From JAIVGV01 sp036389335 (GTDB lineage Bacteria; Acidobacteriota; Blastocatellia; Pyrinomonadales; Pyrinomonadaceae): 64,000 nucleotides of DNA. Made by a program: the position numbers and the translations under genes. The DNA is taken from positions 1 through 64,000 of the forward strand of contig DASVQC010000012.1 in the NCBI GenBank assembly GCA_036389335.1. The letters run 5' to 3'. The first letter of the stretch is position 1. Each line of letters starts with the position of its first letter. This document shows positions 52,484-61,396 of this stretch, piece by piece. The notes beneath the pieces were generated by a model. It was not told the origin of the DNA. It did no database searches and saw only the letters and a list, made by a program, of their open reading frames with translations.

Positions 52484-52990
52484 ATGACCAACGAGCAGCA
52501 CAACAAGTATCTCGGCGTCGCCTTCCTCGTCCACGGCGGCTTACAAGTCCTCATGATGCTGTTTTTCGCGATCATGTTCGGCGGCATCATGGTGCTGATC
52601 CCGAACCAGCCGGGCAGGCCCGAGCCGCCGCGCGCATTCTTCCTCGTCGTGATGGGGTTCGTCGTGATGGTGCAGTCGATCTTCGCCGCGCCGTCGTTCG
52701 TCGCCGCCTACGCGCTGCTCAAGCGCAAATCGTGGGCGCGCCTGAGCGCCATCATCGCGGCGGTGCTGTCGGCGATGAACGTGCCCATCGGGACGGCGGT
52801 CTGCGTCTACGCGCTCTGGTTCTTCTTCGGCGAGAACTGGAAAGAGGTCTACCAGCCCGCGCTCGCGGGGGCGGGCGGCGCGCGCTCGCAACTGCCCGGT
52901 CGGGCGGACGGCGCGGCGTGGGCGGTGAACCAGAGCCGCGAGCCGTCGAATACTTACGCGCCCCCGCCCCAGCCCCCGGACTGGCGTTGA
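52484..52990 (+). CDS. Four-helix membrane protein of unknown function
   Basis: 168 aa. Hydrophobic segments at about 10-40, 49-75, 82-102 and 105-118 give about four membrane helices; the C-terminal ~45 residues are Pro/Gly/Ala-rich and soluble. GG.VLIP and KRKSWARL are visible, the latter typical of small bacterial membrane proteins. No ribosome site before the ATG. It interrupts the conserved scpB-rluB order. Confidence 0.65.
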   Translation: MTNEQHNKYLGVAFLVHGGLQVLMMLFFAIMFGGIMVLIPNQPGRPEPPRAFFLVVMGFVVMVQSIFAAPSFVAAYALLKRKSWARLSAIIAAVLSAMNVPIGTAVCVYALWFFFGENWKEVYQPALAGAGGARSQLPGRADGAAWAVNQSREPSNTYAPPPQPPDWR

Positions 52991-53011
52991 GAAGTTCTGG
53001 AAAGGTTAGCG

Positions 53012-53902
53012 ATGGAAGAGCGACTGCAAAAACTGATCGCGACCGCGGGGATCGCCTCGCGCCGCGCCGCCGAAGAGTTGATCGCGGCGGGCGAGGTGAC
53101 GGTCAACGGGAAGACTGTGACCGAGCCCGGCACGAAGGCCGATCCGGCGCGCGATCACATCAAGGTGCGCGGTAGGCTCATCAACGCGCTGCTCGCCGAG
53201 CGCGAGAAGACGTACGTCTTGCTCAACAAGCCGCGCGGCTACCTCGCGAGCCTCGCAGACCCGGAGGGCCGCCCGCTCGTCTCTGAACTCGTCCCCGCCT
53301 CGCTCGGACGCCTCCACCCGGTCGGGCGGCTCGACTTCAACACCGAAGGGCTGCTCATCCTGACCAACGACGGCGAGCTGACGAACTTCATCACGGCGGC
53401 GCGCAACAAGGTCGAGAAGGTTTACGAGGTGAAGGTCAAGGGCGTGCCCCCGGAGGCCGCGGTCGAGCGGCTGCGGCGCGGCATCGTCCTCGAAGACGGG
53501 ACGCGCACCGCGCCCGCCGTCGTCGAGCGCACGGGCGAGACGAAGACGAACACGTGGTTCGAGGTCATCCTGCACGAGGGGCGCAACCAGCAGATTCGCA
53601 GGATGTTCGACGCCGTCGGCCATTCCGTGTTGAAGCTGCGGCGCGTCAGGATCGGGAGCCTGCGCGACGAACGATTGCCGACCGGCGCGTGGCGGCATTT
53701 GATGCCGGGCGAGGTGGCGAGCCTCCGACGCGGCGACGCGCGGCGCGGGGGCGGCGCGGAGTCGGCGAAAGGCGGCGCGGGGCGCGTCGGGCGCGGCGGA
53801 AAATCTGCCGCGGGGCCGCGGCGCGAGCCGCAGCGCGGGCCGGGTAAAAAATCGGCGCGCGGGGCGGCGAAAGCGCGCGGGGCGGGTCACGCTCGCGGCT
53901 GA
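53012..53902 (+). CDS. RluB/RsuA-family pseudouridine synthase
   Basis: 296 aa. S4 RNA-binding domain (1-60), then the RsuA-type catalytic domain with GRLDFNTEGLLILTNDG (catalytic Asp108) and RNQQIRRMFDAVGH. It makes pseudouridine in rRNA, most likely 23S (RluB). The C-terminal ~65 residues are an Arg/Gly/Ala-rich tail that may bind RNA. Final gene of the conserved cluster. Confidence 0.9.
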   Translation: MEERLQKLIATAGIASRRAAEELIAAGEVTVNGKTVTEPGTKADPARDHIKVRGRLINALLAEREKTYVLLNKPRGYLASLADPEGRPLVSELVPASLGRLHPVGRLDFNTEGLLILTNDGELTNFITAARNKVEKVYEVKVKGVPPEAAVERLRRGIVLEDGTRTAPAVVERTGETKTNTWFEVILHEGRNQQIRRMFDAVGHSVLKLRRVRIGSLRDERLPTGAWRHLMPGEVASLRRGDARRGGGAESAKGGAGRVGRGGKSAAGPRREPQRGPGKKSARGAAKARGAGHARG

Positions 53903-54011
53903 AGCTGGGTTAGAATAAAAGGTCAGGCGAACGGCGACAAAAGTCGGTGGTTGCGGTCTGTCACCGTCCGCCTTTTTTGTGTTTACGGATCGAGGGGGGT
54001 TATTCCGAGCG

Positions 54012-55157
54012 ATGAACTTCGACCTGACCGAAGAGCAGCAGCAGATCAAGGCGAGCGTCAGAGAGTTTGCCGAGGGCGAGATCGCGCCCCACGTCAGAGA
54101 GTGGGACGACGCGCAGCACTTCCCCGTGGAGCTCGTGCCGAAGCTCGCCGAGCAGGGCTTCATGGGCGTCATCTTCCCGGAAGAGTACGGCGGGGCGGGG
54201 ATGGGCTACGTCGAGTACGTGACGATCATCGAGGAGCTGTCGAGGGTTGACGGCTCGGTCGGCATCTCCGTCGCCGCGCACAACTCGCTCTGCTCGAACC
54301 ACATCTTCATGTTCGGCTCGGAGGAGCAGCGGCGGAAGTACCTCGTGCCGCTCGCGCGCGGCGAAAAGCTCGGCGCGTGGGGACTGACCGAGCCGGGCGC
54401 GGGATCGGACGCGTCGGGTACGCGCACGACCGCCGTCAGGCAGGACGGCGGCTGGCTGGTCAACGGCGCGAAGAACTTCATCACGCACGCCATCACGGGC
54501 GACACCTGCGTCGCCGTCGCCTCGACCGACCGCGCGATGCGCTCGAAGGGCATCACCGCCTTCATCTTCGAGAAGGGGACGAAGGGGTTCGGGCCGGGCA
54601 AGAAGGAGGACAAGCTCGGCCTGCGCGCCTCCGAGACGGCGAGCGTCATCTTCGAAGACTGCTTCATCCCGGACGAGAACCGGCTCGGCCCCGAAGGCTT
54701 GGGCTTCATACAGGCGATGCAAATCCTCGACGGCGGGCGCATCTCGATTGCCGCGCTCGCCCTCGGCATCGCGCAGGGGGCCTACGAGTCCGCCGTCCGG
54801 TACTCGAAAGAGCGCCAGCAGTTCGGCAAGCCGATCTCCGAGTTTCAGGCGATCCAGTTCAAGCTCGCCGACATGGCGACGCAGATCGACGCGGCGCGAC
54901 TGCTGACCTACCGCGCGGCCTACCTGAAAGACGAGGGGCGGAAGGTCACGAAGGAGTCTTCGATGGCGAAGCTCTACGCCTCGGAGGTCTCGGTCAAAGT
55001 CTGCGAGGAGGCGATCCAGATTCACGGCGGCTACGGCTACACGAAGGACTACCCGCCCGAAAAATACTGGCGCGACTCCAAGCTCTGCACCATCGGCGAG
55101 GGCACCTCCGAGATTCAGCGCCTCATCATCGCCAAGCAGGTTCTGAGCGGCGTGTAG
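54012..55157 (+). CDS. Acyl-CoA dehydrogenase
   Basis: 381 aa from the ATG at 54012. Helical N-terminal domain (MNFDLTEEQQQIKAS), flavin site ITEPGAGSD-like region (LTEPGAGSDASG), and catalytic glutamate in GEGTSEIQRLI. It oxidises acyl-CoA to enoyl-CoA using FAD. Likely short or branched-chain given the nearby methylmalonyl-CoA genes. The stop lies two bases before hicB. Confidence 0.93.
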   Translation: MNFDLTEEQQQIKASVREFAEGEIAPHVREWDDAQHFPVELVPKLAEQGFMGVIFPEEYGGAGMGYVEYVTIIEELSRVDGSVGISVAAHNSLCSNHIFMFGSEEQRRKYLVPLARGEKLGAWGLTEPGAGSDASGTRTTAVRQDGGWLVNGAKNFITHAITGDTCVAVASTDRAMRSKGITAFIFEKGTKGFGPGKKEDKLGLRASETASVIFEDCFIPDENRLGPEGLGFIQAMQILDGGRISIAALALGIAQGAYESAVRYSKERQQFGKPISEFQAIQFKLADMATQIDAARLLTYRAAYLKDEGRKVTKESSMAKLYASEVSVKVCEEAIQIHGGYGYTKDYPPEKYWRDSKLCTIGEGTSEIQRLIIAKQVLSGV

Positions 55158-55159
55158 TC

Positions 55160-55417
55160 ATGGACAGAGAGTTAAAAGACATCATCACCGAGTTGCGCCT
55201 GACCGCGATTTACGAAGAGGCGGACGAGGGCGGCTACGTCGGCTACATCGCCGAGTTGCCCGGCGCGAACACGCAGGGCGAGACGCTCGGCGAGGTGCGC
55301 GAGAATTTGCTCGAAGCGGTGCAGATGATTCTCGACGCGAACAGGGAAGAATCAGAGAAGCGGTTGGCCAAGAATTCGAAGGTGACGAAAGAGAGTCTGA
55401 CCTTGCGTGCCGCCTGA
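55160..55417 (+). CDS. hicB: HicB-family antitoxin
   Basis: 85 aa. The partial RNase-H-like HicB fold is visible (GGYVGYIAELPGANTQGETL, EVRENLLEAVQMIL); no separate DNA-binding domain is recognised. It should bind and block HicA. It begins two bases after the acyl-CoA dehydrogenase stop and precedes hicA, the reverse of the E. coli order. GC is lower than neighbours. Confidence 0.88.
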   Translation: MDRELKDIITELRLTAIYEEADEGGYVGYIAELPGANTQGETLGEVRENLLEAVQMILDANREESEKRLAKNSKVTKESLTLRAA

Positions 55418-55419
55418 TT

Positions 55420-55605
55420 ATGAAGCGGACGGACTTGATCCGGCACATCGAGTCGCACGGTTGTGTCTTCGTTCGTGAAGGCGGCAAGCATACTCTCTAT
55501 AAGAACCCGGCCAACGGCGCTTTCTCTTCGGTGCCGCGACACCGAGAGGTCAAAGAGAATCTGGCGCGGAAGATATGTGACGACCTCGGCGTGCCGCGCC
55601 CTTAG
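55420..55605 (+). CDS. hicA: HicA-family mRNA interferase toxin
   Basis: 61 aa. The double-stranded-RNA-binding-like fold of HicA is clear, with the catalytic histidine in GGKHTLYKNP (His24) and VPRHREVKENLARKI. It cuts mRNA when free of HicB. Starts two bases after hicB stops, so the two are coupled. Confidence 0.88.
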   Translation: MKRTDLIRHIESHGCVFVREGGKHTLYKNPANGAFSSVPRHREVKENLARKICDDLGVPRP

Positions 55606-55619
55606 ATGAACATTTAGTT

Positions 55620-56573
55620 TTGAGCGCGACGACCACGACAACGGAACTCGAACGCATCCTCGCGGGCGACGCGCGGGCGGTGGCGCGCGCCATCTCGAAG
55701 GTCGAGGACAACGTCGAAGGGGCGGCGGGGCTGATGAAGTCGCTCTTCCCGCACACGGGGCGCGCGCTCGTCGTCGGCATCACGGGCTCGCCCGGCGCGG
55801 GCAAGTCTTCGCTGGTCGACAAGCTGGCGCTGCTTTACCGGGGCCGCGGCGAGCGCGTCGGGATCGTCTGCGTCGATCCTTCGAGCCCATTTTCGGGCGG
55901 CGCGATCCTCGGCGACCGGATCAGGATGCAGACGCTGGGGCTCGACGCGGGCGTCTTCATCCGCTCGATGGCGACGCGCGGACACCTGGGAGGTCTGGCG
56001 CGCGCTTCGGTCGACGCCGTTTCGATCCTCGACGCCGCCGGGTACGAGAAGGTGATCGTCGAGACGGTGGGCGTCGGGCAGGACGAGGTCGAGATCGTGA
56101 AGGCGGCTGACGTTTCCGTAGTCGTGCTCGTGCCCGGCATGGGCGACGACGTGCAGGCCATCAAGGCGGGCATCATGGAGATCAGCGACGTCTTCGTCAT
56201 CAACAAGGCCGACCGCGAAGGCGTCCTGCGCACCGAGAAGGAGCTCGAAGTCATGATGACGCTCGCGATGAGGCCCGACCACTGGGAGTCGCCCATCGTC
56301 AAGACCGTCGCCACCGAGAACAAGGGTATCGACGCGCTCGCCGCCGCCATCGAAAGCTACCGGGAGTTTCAGAAGAAGGGCGGCGAGAGCCTCGAACGCC
56401 GCACGTCGATCGCGCGCTGGCGCATTCTGGAACTGCTGCGCGAACGGCTGCTGGCGCGCGCCGTCGGCGGCGGGGGCGCGCACGCGCGGCTCGACGCGCT
56501 CGCGCACGAAGTCGCGGAGAAGCGGCGCGATCCGTATTCGGCAGTCGAACAGTTTTTGGAAGGAAGCGATTAG
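55620..56573 (+). CDS. meaB: Methylmalonyl-CoA mutase-associated GTPase MeaB
   Basis: 317 aa from TTG at 55620. Walker A GSPGAGKS (56-63), then VDPSSPFSGGAILGDRIRM and NKADREG. MeaB/ArgK chaperones loading of adenosylcobalamin into methylmalonyl-CoA mutase. It lies before methylmalonyl-CoA epimerase. The stop TAG (56571-56573) is part of a GTTAGCN repeat, which also encodes the last residues SD. Confidence 0.94.
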   Translation: MSATTTTTELERILAGDARAVARAISKVEDNVEGAAGLMKSLFPHTGRALVVGITGSPGAGKSSLVDKLALLYRGRGERVGIVCVDPSSPFSGGAILGDRIRMQTLGLDAGVFIRSMATRGHLGGLARASVDAVSILDAAGYEKVIVETVGVGQDEVEIVKAADVSVVVLVPGMGDDVQAIKAGIMEISDVFVINKADREGVLRTEKELEVMMTLAMRPDHWESPIVKTVATENKGIDALAAAIESYREFQKKGGESLERRTSIARWRILELLRERLLARAVGGGGAHARLDALAHEVAEKRRDPYSAVEQFLEGSD

Positions 56574-56657
56574 CGATTAGCGATTAGCTGTTAGCTGTTA
56601 GCCGGACATGGGACGCGGGCTTTGCTGATTGCTGATTGCTGACAGCTAACAGCTAAC
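56568..56657. repeat. GTTAGCN heptamer inverted-repeat element, meaB-mce
   Basis: Left arm 56568-56602 (GATTAGC x3, GTTAGCT) and right arm 56624-56657 (GCTGATT, AACAGCT). It contains the meaB stop and ends ten bases before the mce ATG. Confidence 0.88.
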
Positions 56658-56666
56658 ACCTTGGAC

Positions 56667-57092
56667 ATGAAGATCGAGCACATCGGGATCGCGACGCCGA
56701 AGATCGAGGACGCGCTCGCCTTCTGGCGCGACGCGCTCGGCCTGACGGTCGTGCACACGGAAGAGGTCGCGGAGCAGGGCGTGCGCGTGGCGATGCTGCC
56801 GGTCGGCGAGCCGCGCGTCGAGCTGTTGGAGCCGACGCACGCGGGATCGCCCGTGGCGAAGTTTCTGGAGAAGCGCGGCGCGGGCGTCCACCACATCGCC
56901 GTGCGCGTCGCCGACATCCGCGCGTCGCTCGCGCGCCTGAAGCGGCAGGGCGCGCGCCTCATCGACGAGGAGCCGCGCGCGGGCGCGGAGGGGTGTCTCG
57001 TCGCGTTCGTCCACCCCGCCTCGGCGGGCGGCGTGCTGCTCGAACTGGTCGAGCGCGCGCCCGAAGTGGAGCAGTCAAGAAAGGGAGAGTAG
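56667..57092 (+). CDS. mce: Methylmalonyl-CoA epimerase
   Basis: 141 aa from the ATG at 56667 (TTG at 56661 also possible; neither has a ribosome site because a repeat lies directly upstream). Vicinal-oxygen-chelate fold with metal ligands in EHIGIATP and VHHIAVRV and the C-terminal VLLELVE. It converts the S to the R isomer of methylmalonyl-CoA for the mutase. Overlaps the following gene by one base. Confidence 0.94.
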   Translation: MKIEHIGIATPKIEDALAFWRDALGLTVVHTEEVAEQGVRVAMLPVGEPRVELLEPTHAGSPVAKFLEKRGAGVHHIAVRVADIRASLARLKRQGARLIDEEPRAGAEGCLVAFVHPASAGGVLLELVERAPEVEQSRKGE

Positions 57093-58447
57093 TGGTTTTG
57101 AGTTTTAAGAACAGCCTCGCATCACTCGCCTCAGTCCTCATCATCACGACGAGCGCCGCCGCGCAGACGCGCGCCAAACGGCCAGCCGCGCGACAGCCGC
57201 GCGCGCCGCAGCCGAGCGCGACGCCCGCGCGCCCCGCCCCGCCGAAGGGCATCACCCTGTCGGGCTCAGACCTCACGCTGCTGGTCACGGCCCTCGGCGT
57301 GCCCACGGAGGCGCGCGCCCGGCTCGAAGGCGACGCCGAGGAGCGCAAGGGCTTCGTCGAGGATTTGAAGGAGATGTTCTCGGTCGCCGAGGAGGCGCGC
57401 GCCGCGGGCTTCGCCGACCGCCCCGACGTGAAGCTGCAACTCTCACTCTCTCGCGCCTTCGTCCTCGCGCGTGATTACGCGAGGACGCGCGGGGCGGCGG
57501 GGGCCACCTCGCAGGATCAGGTGGTGAGCCCGGCGGAGGTCGCCGCGTTTATGAGAGAGCCGGGACAGGATCAGCAGTTCGCGGCGTTCATGCAGGACTA
57601 CTTGAAGAACAACCCGCCGCCCGCCGGCGGGCAGGTGTCCGCGGAGCAGCGGCAGGAGTTGCAGAAGAATTGGGCGAACGTGATGATCGCCGCGCGCAAG
57701 GGGGCCGCCGCGGGGCTCGACCGCCAGCGCGGGAACGAAGTGATGATCGCCTACCAGCAGGCGCGCGCGCTCGCCGGGGCGTATTTCAAAGAGGTGCTCA
57801 GCCAACGCACGAAGGCGACCGACGCAGAGATCGACGCCTACATCACGGCCCACCCCGAGCTTGACACGGCGAAACTGCGCGCCCGCGCCGAAGAGGTCGA
57901 GCGTCGCGCGCGCGCGGGCGAAGACTTCGCCAAGCTGGCGCTCGAATTCTCCGGCGATCCGGGGAGCAAGTCGCGCGGCGGCGACCTCGGGTGGTTCAGG
58001 CGCGGGGTGATGGTCAAGCCGTTCGAGGACGCCGCCTTCGCCCTCAAGCCCGGCGAGGTGAGCCCCGTGGTGGAGTCGCCCTTCGGCTTCCACGTCATCA
58101 AGATGGACGAGCGGCGCACGTCTAAGGACGAGCAGGGCAAGGACGTCGAGGAGGTGCGCGCCCGCCACGTCCTGATCTCTACGGGCTCGCCTTCCACCCA
58201 GCCGCGGACGCCGCGCGAGCGCGCGCGCGAGGCGCTTGAGACGGAGAAGCGCGAGCACTTGATCGAAGAGATCACGTCGCGCTCGCACGTCCAGATCGCC
58301 GCCGACTTCGAGGCCGCCGCGCCGCAGGCGCAAGAAGCGCCGCCCGCCGCGCCGCAGACGACGAACGCGAAGCCGACCGCGACACCCGCGGCGAAGCCGG
58401 GCGCGAAGCCCGCCTCCGCCGGCCCCGCGCGCCGCAAGCGACCGTAG
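57092..58447 (+). CDS. Exported parvulin-type peptidyl-prolyl isomerase
   Basis: 451 aa from GTG at 57092, which overlaps the mce stop by one base. Signal peptide (VLSFKNSLASLASVLIITTS). Parvulin domain about 260-360 with GGDLGWFRRGVMVKPFEDAA and VVESPFGFHVIKMDERRT. It helps fold exported proteins. Its domain is very similar in sequence to the next gene, so these are tandem paralogs. C-terminal Pro/Ala/Lys tail. Confidence 0.88.
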   Translation: MVLSFKNSLASLASVLIITTSAAAQTRAKRPAARQPRAPQPSATPARPAPPKGITLSGSDLTLLVTALGVPTEARARLEGDAEERKGFVEDLKEMFSVAEEARAAGFADRPDVKLQLSLSRAFVLARDYARTRGAAGATSQDQVVSPAEVAAFMREPGQDQQFAAFMQDYLKNNPPPAGGQVSAEQRQELQKNWANVMIAARKGAAAGLDRQRGNEVMIAYQQARALAGAYFKEVLSQRTKATDAEIDAYITAHPELDTAKLRARAEEVERRARAGEDFAKLALEFSGDPGSKSRGGDLGWFRRGVMVKPFEDAAFALKPGEVSPVVESPFGFHVIKMDERRTSKDEQGKDVEEVRARHVLISTGSPSTQPRTPRERAREALETEKREHLIEEITSRSHVQIAADFEAAAPQAQEAPPAAPQTTNAKPTATPAAKPGAKPASAGPARRKRP

Positions 58448-58516
58448 GCGCGAATGCCTGCGCGGCGAAATAAGAATTTCGAGTCACGGGAATAAACTGA
58501 AGAGAAGGAAACGCGA

Positions 58517-60154
58517 ATGATTACATGCAAGCATTGCGGGACGGTGATGCCCGAAGACCAGAGCGTGTGCCCCGGCTGCGGCGCGCAGGTGACGGCTGAG
58601 GCCGAGGGCGTGCAGGGCGACCCGACCGCGGTCGCCTCCGCCGAGACTACTCCGCTCGACGACGCCGCCGCGACCGGAAACATCTCAAACGACTTTGGCG
58701 CGGGCGGCGCGGGCGAGGCGGAAGCGGCGGGCGGCTCGGGCGCGTGGGACTCCGCCGCGCCGGTCGCCGCGACCCAGCCGTTGGCCGCGCCGCGCGCGAG
58801 CGCCGCGAGGCCGGGCGGGATGAGTTCGACGACCAAGGCGATGATCGTGGCGGGCGTCGCCGTCGCCATCGCGATAGGTCTGATCGCGTGGCAGGTGATG
58901 GCCCGGCGCTCGCGCTCCGTCACGCTGACGCAGGACGACGTGGCCGAGATCGTCAAGGGCATGGTGCGCTCGCCGCAGGAGCTGTCGATGGTCGCCGCCA
59001 GCGACGAGCAGCGCAAAGACTTCGCGCGTCAGTTGCGCGAGTACTTCGCGCTCTCGCAGGAGGCGCGCGCCGCCGGGATCGCCGACAAGCCGGAGACGCA
59101 GCGGCAGCTCGAAACGATCCGCACCTTCGTCTACGCGCAGTCCTACGCGCAGAAGCAGCAGGAGGCGGGCGTGACCAACCCCGACCAGCTCTTCACGAAG
59201 GACGAGGTGGCGGCTTACCTCAAGCAGCCCGGGCAGGATCAGAAGTTCGAACAGTTCCTCAAGGACGTGCAGGATTTGGGGATGCTCCCGTCGGCGGCGA
59301 ACATGCCCGCCGAGCAGCGCGAGCGCCTGAAGAACGATCTGTGGGGGCCGATGTCGGTCGTCGCGGGCAAGGCGAAAGCCGCGGGCGTCGATAAGGAGCG
59401 GCGCACGCAGCTCCTCGTGCAGGTGCAGGAGGCGCAGGTGCTCGCGCGCAAGTACTCCGAGCAGAACGCGAAGGCGCTCGAAGAGAAGACGAAGGCGACC
59501 GACGCCGAGATCGACGCCTACATCGCCAAGCACCCCGAACTCGACGAGAGCAAGACGCGCGCGCAGGCGGAAGAGATCGCCAAGCGCGCGCAGGGCGGCG
59601 AGGACTTCGCCAACCTGGCGAAGGAGTATTCGACCGATCCGAGCAACAAGGACAAGGGCGGCGACCTCGGCTGGTTCAAGCGCGGGATGATGGTCAAGCC
59701 GTTCGAGGACGCGGCGTTCGCCCTCAAGCCCGGCGAGGTGAGCGGCGTCGTCGAGACGCCCTTCGGCTTCCACGTCATCAAGATGGACGAGCGTAGAACG
59801 TCGAAGGACGAGCAGGGCAAGGACGTCGAGGAGGCGCACGCGCGCCACATCCTGATCAAGCACACGGCGGGCGGCGCGCAGCAGTCGCCGATGATGGGCG
59901 CGCCGCCCGCGCCGCGCGAGCAGGCGCGGCAGGCGCTTGAGAAGGAGAAGCGGCAGAAGTTCATCGACGAGATCGCGCAGCGCACGCACGTCTCCGTCCC
60001 CGAAGACTTCAAGATCGACGCGCCGCCGCTCCCGCAGGCCCCGCCGCCCGGCATGGGCGGCGACGAAGGACTCCCCGGCGAGAAGACGCTGCCCGAACAA
60101 CAGCCGCCGCCCGTCCCGCCCGCGAAGAACCCGAAGGCGGGGAAGGGTAAATAG
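58517..60154 (+). CDS. Zinc-ribbon, membrane-anchored parvulin peptidyl-prolyl isomerase
   Basis: 545 aa. N-terminal zinc ribbon (Cys4, 7, 18, 21), disordered linker, one membrane helix (~108-128), a helical part and the parvulin domain (~350-450; GGDLGWFKRGMMVKPFEDAA). The ribbon would be cytoplasmic and the isomerase outside the membrane. It appears to be a duplicate of the preceding gene's isomerase part with a new N-terminus in place of a signal peptide. C-terminus Pro-rich. Confidence 0.87.
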   Translation: MITCKHCGTVMPEDQSVCPGCGAQVTAEAEGVQGDPTAVASAETTPLDDAAATGNISNDFGAGGAGEAEAAGGSGAWDSAAPVAATQPLAAPRASAARPGGMSSTTKAMIVAGVAVAIAIGLIAWQVMARRSRSVTLTQDDVAEIVKGMVRSPQELSMVAASDEQRKDFARQLREYFALSQEARAAGIADKPETQRQLETIRTFVYAQSYAQKQQEAGVTNPDQLFTKDEVAAYLKQPGQDQKFEQFLKDVQDLGMLPSAANMPAEQRERLKNDLWGPMSVVAGKAKAAGVDKERRTQLLVQVQEAQVLARKYSEQNAKALEEKTKATDAEIDAYIAKHPELDESKTRAQAEEIAKRAQGGEDFANLAKEYSTDPSNKDKGGDLGWFKRGMMVKPFEDAAFALKPGEVSGVVETPFGFHVIKMDERRTSKDEQGKDVEEAHARHILIKHTAGGAQQSPMMGAPPAPREQARQALEKEKRQKFIDEIAQRTHVSVPEDFKIDAPPLPQAPPPGMGGDEGLPGEKTLPEQQPPPVPPAKNPKAGKGK

Positions 60155-60162
60155 CGAAAAGG

Positions 60163-60235
60163 GGTCAGAGGTCAGAGGTCAGAGATCAGTTAATAACTTC
60201 TGATTCTAACCTCTGACCTCTAGCCTCTGACCTCT
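60163..60235. repeat. AGAGGTC heptamer inverted-repeat element before MBL gene
   Basis: Left arm 60163-60189 (GGTCAGA, GATCAG units), right arm 60200-60235 (TCTGACC, CTCTGAC). Six bases before the next start. Confidence 0.85.
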
Positions 60236-60241
60236 GCTCCT

Positions 60242-61111
60242 ATGCTCTTCGGCGACTACCGCGTGGAGATCGTGCCGGACGCGGAGTTTCGTCTGGACGG
60301 CGGCGCGATGTTCGGCGTCGTGCCGCGCGCCCTGTGGTCGCGCCGGTCGCAGCCGGACGCGGAGAACCGCGTGCGCCTGAGCGCGAACTGCCTGTTCGTC
60401 GAGGCGGGCGGTGAGCGCGTCATCGTCGAGACCGGGATCGGCGACAAGTGGTCTGCGAAGCAGTCGGCGATGTACGGCATCGGGCGCGAGCGCGCGCTCG
60501 GCGAGTCCGTCCGGGAGATCACGGGCTACGGCCCCGAAGAGATCACGGTCGTCGTCAACACGCACCTGCACTTCGATCACGCCGGCGGCAACACGAGGCT
60601 CGACGAAAGCGGTCGCGCCGTCCCGGCCTTCCCGAACGCGCGCTACTTCGTCTCGCGCGAAGAGTTCGAGCACGCCGAGTCGCCGCACGAGCGCGACCGC
60701 GCCAGCTACCTCGCGGATAACTGGCGACCGTTGCGCGAGTCGGGGCAGCTCGAATTGAAAGAGGCGACTTACGAGGTCGTGCCGGGCCTGCGGATGGAGC
60801 GGGTGCCCGGCCACTCGCGCACGATGCAGTGCGTGCGATTGGAGCGCGGCGGGCGGACGCTCTTCGGCTTCGCCGACCTCGTGCCGACGCGCGCGCACGT
60901 CCCCGTCGCGTGGGTGATGGGCTACGATCTCTACCCCGTCGAGACGCTCGAAGCGAAGAAGCGTCTGCTCCCGCAAGCCGCGCGCGAGGGCTGGCTCTGC
61001 CTCTTCTACCACGACGCCGACGCGCCGCTCTGCCGCTTGGTCGAAGAAGAGGGGAAGCTGCGCGCGGTCGCGTGGGAAGAGAGGAAGGAAGCGTCAACGA
61101 ATTTAAGTTGA
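60242..61111 (+). CDS. MBL-fold metallo-hydrolase
   Basis: 289 aa. THLHFDHAGG (107-116) and the later GHSRTMQ and DLVPTRAHV give the two-zinc site. It resembles the lactonase/glyoxalase-type single-domain hydrolases; substrate unknown. Directly after a repeat; no ribosome site visible. Confidence 0.88.
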   Translation: MLFGDYRVEIVPDAEFRLDGGAMFGVVPRALWSRRSQPDAENRVRLSANCLFVEAGGERVIVETGIGDKWSAKQSAMYGIGRERALGESVREITGYGPEEITVVVNTHLHFDHAGGNTRLDESGRAVPAFPNARYFVSREEFEHAESPHERDRASYLADNWRPLRESGQLELKEATYEVVPGLRMERVPGHSRTMQCVRLERGGRTLFGFADLVPTRAHVPVAWVMGYDLYPVETLEAKKRLLPQAAREGWLCLFYHDADAPLCRLVEEEGKLRAVAWEERKEASTNLS

Positions 61112-61124
61112 GGTTTACGAGCAA

Positions 61125-61352
61125 ATGGCGAACCACTACCACGTGATCATCTCCAAGCGGGCGGGCGGCGATTCCTACGTCGCCGAAGTGCCCGACCTCG
61201 CGGGCTGCGTGGCCTTCGGCGGGACGCTCGCAGCCGTGACGGAGAACGCGAAGCTCGCCATCGACGCATGGATCGAATCGGCGCGGGCGGAGGGGCGGGA
61301 CGTCCCGGCCCCGAAGACGATCTTTTTCAAGACGTTCACTAACAACAACTGA
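61125..61352 (+). CDS. Orphan HicB-like protein
   Basis: 75 aa. HicB fold (YHVIISKRAGGDSYVAEVPD, LAGCVAFGGTLAAV), no DNA-binding domain and no adjacent hicA. Such solo HicB proteins are common; they may be leftovers or have other roles. It follows the MBL gene by 13 bases. Confidence 0.8.
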   Translation: MANHYHVIISKRAGGDSYVAEVPDLAGCVAFGGTLAAVTENAKLAIDAWIESARAEGRDVPAPKTIFFKTFTNNN

Positions 61353-61396
61353 CGGGGCGCGCGCGCGCCTTCATCGGCCTGACGGGACAAGAGCGA

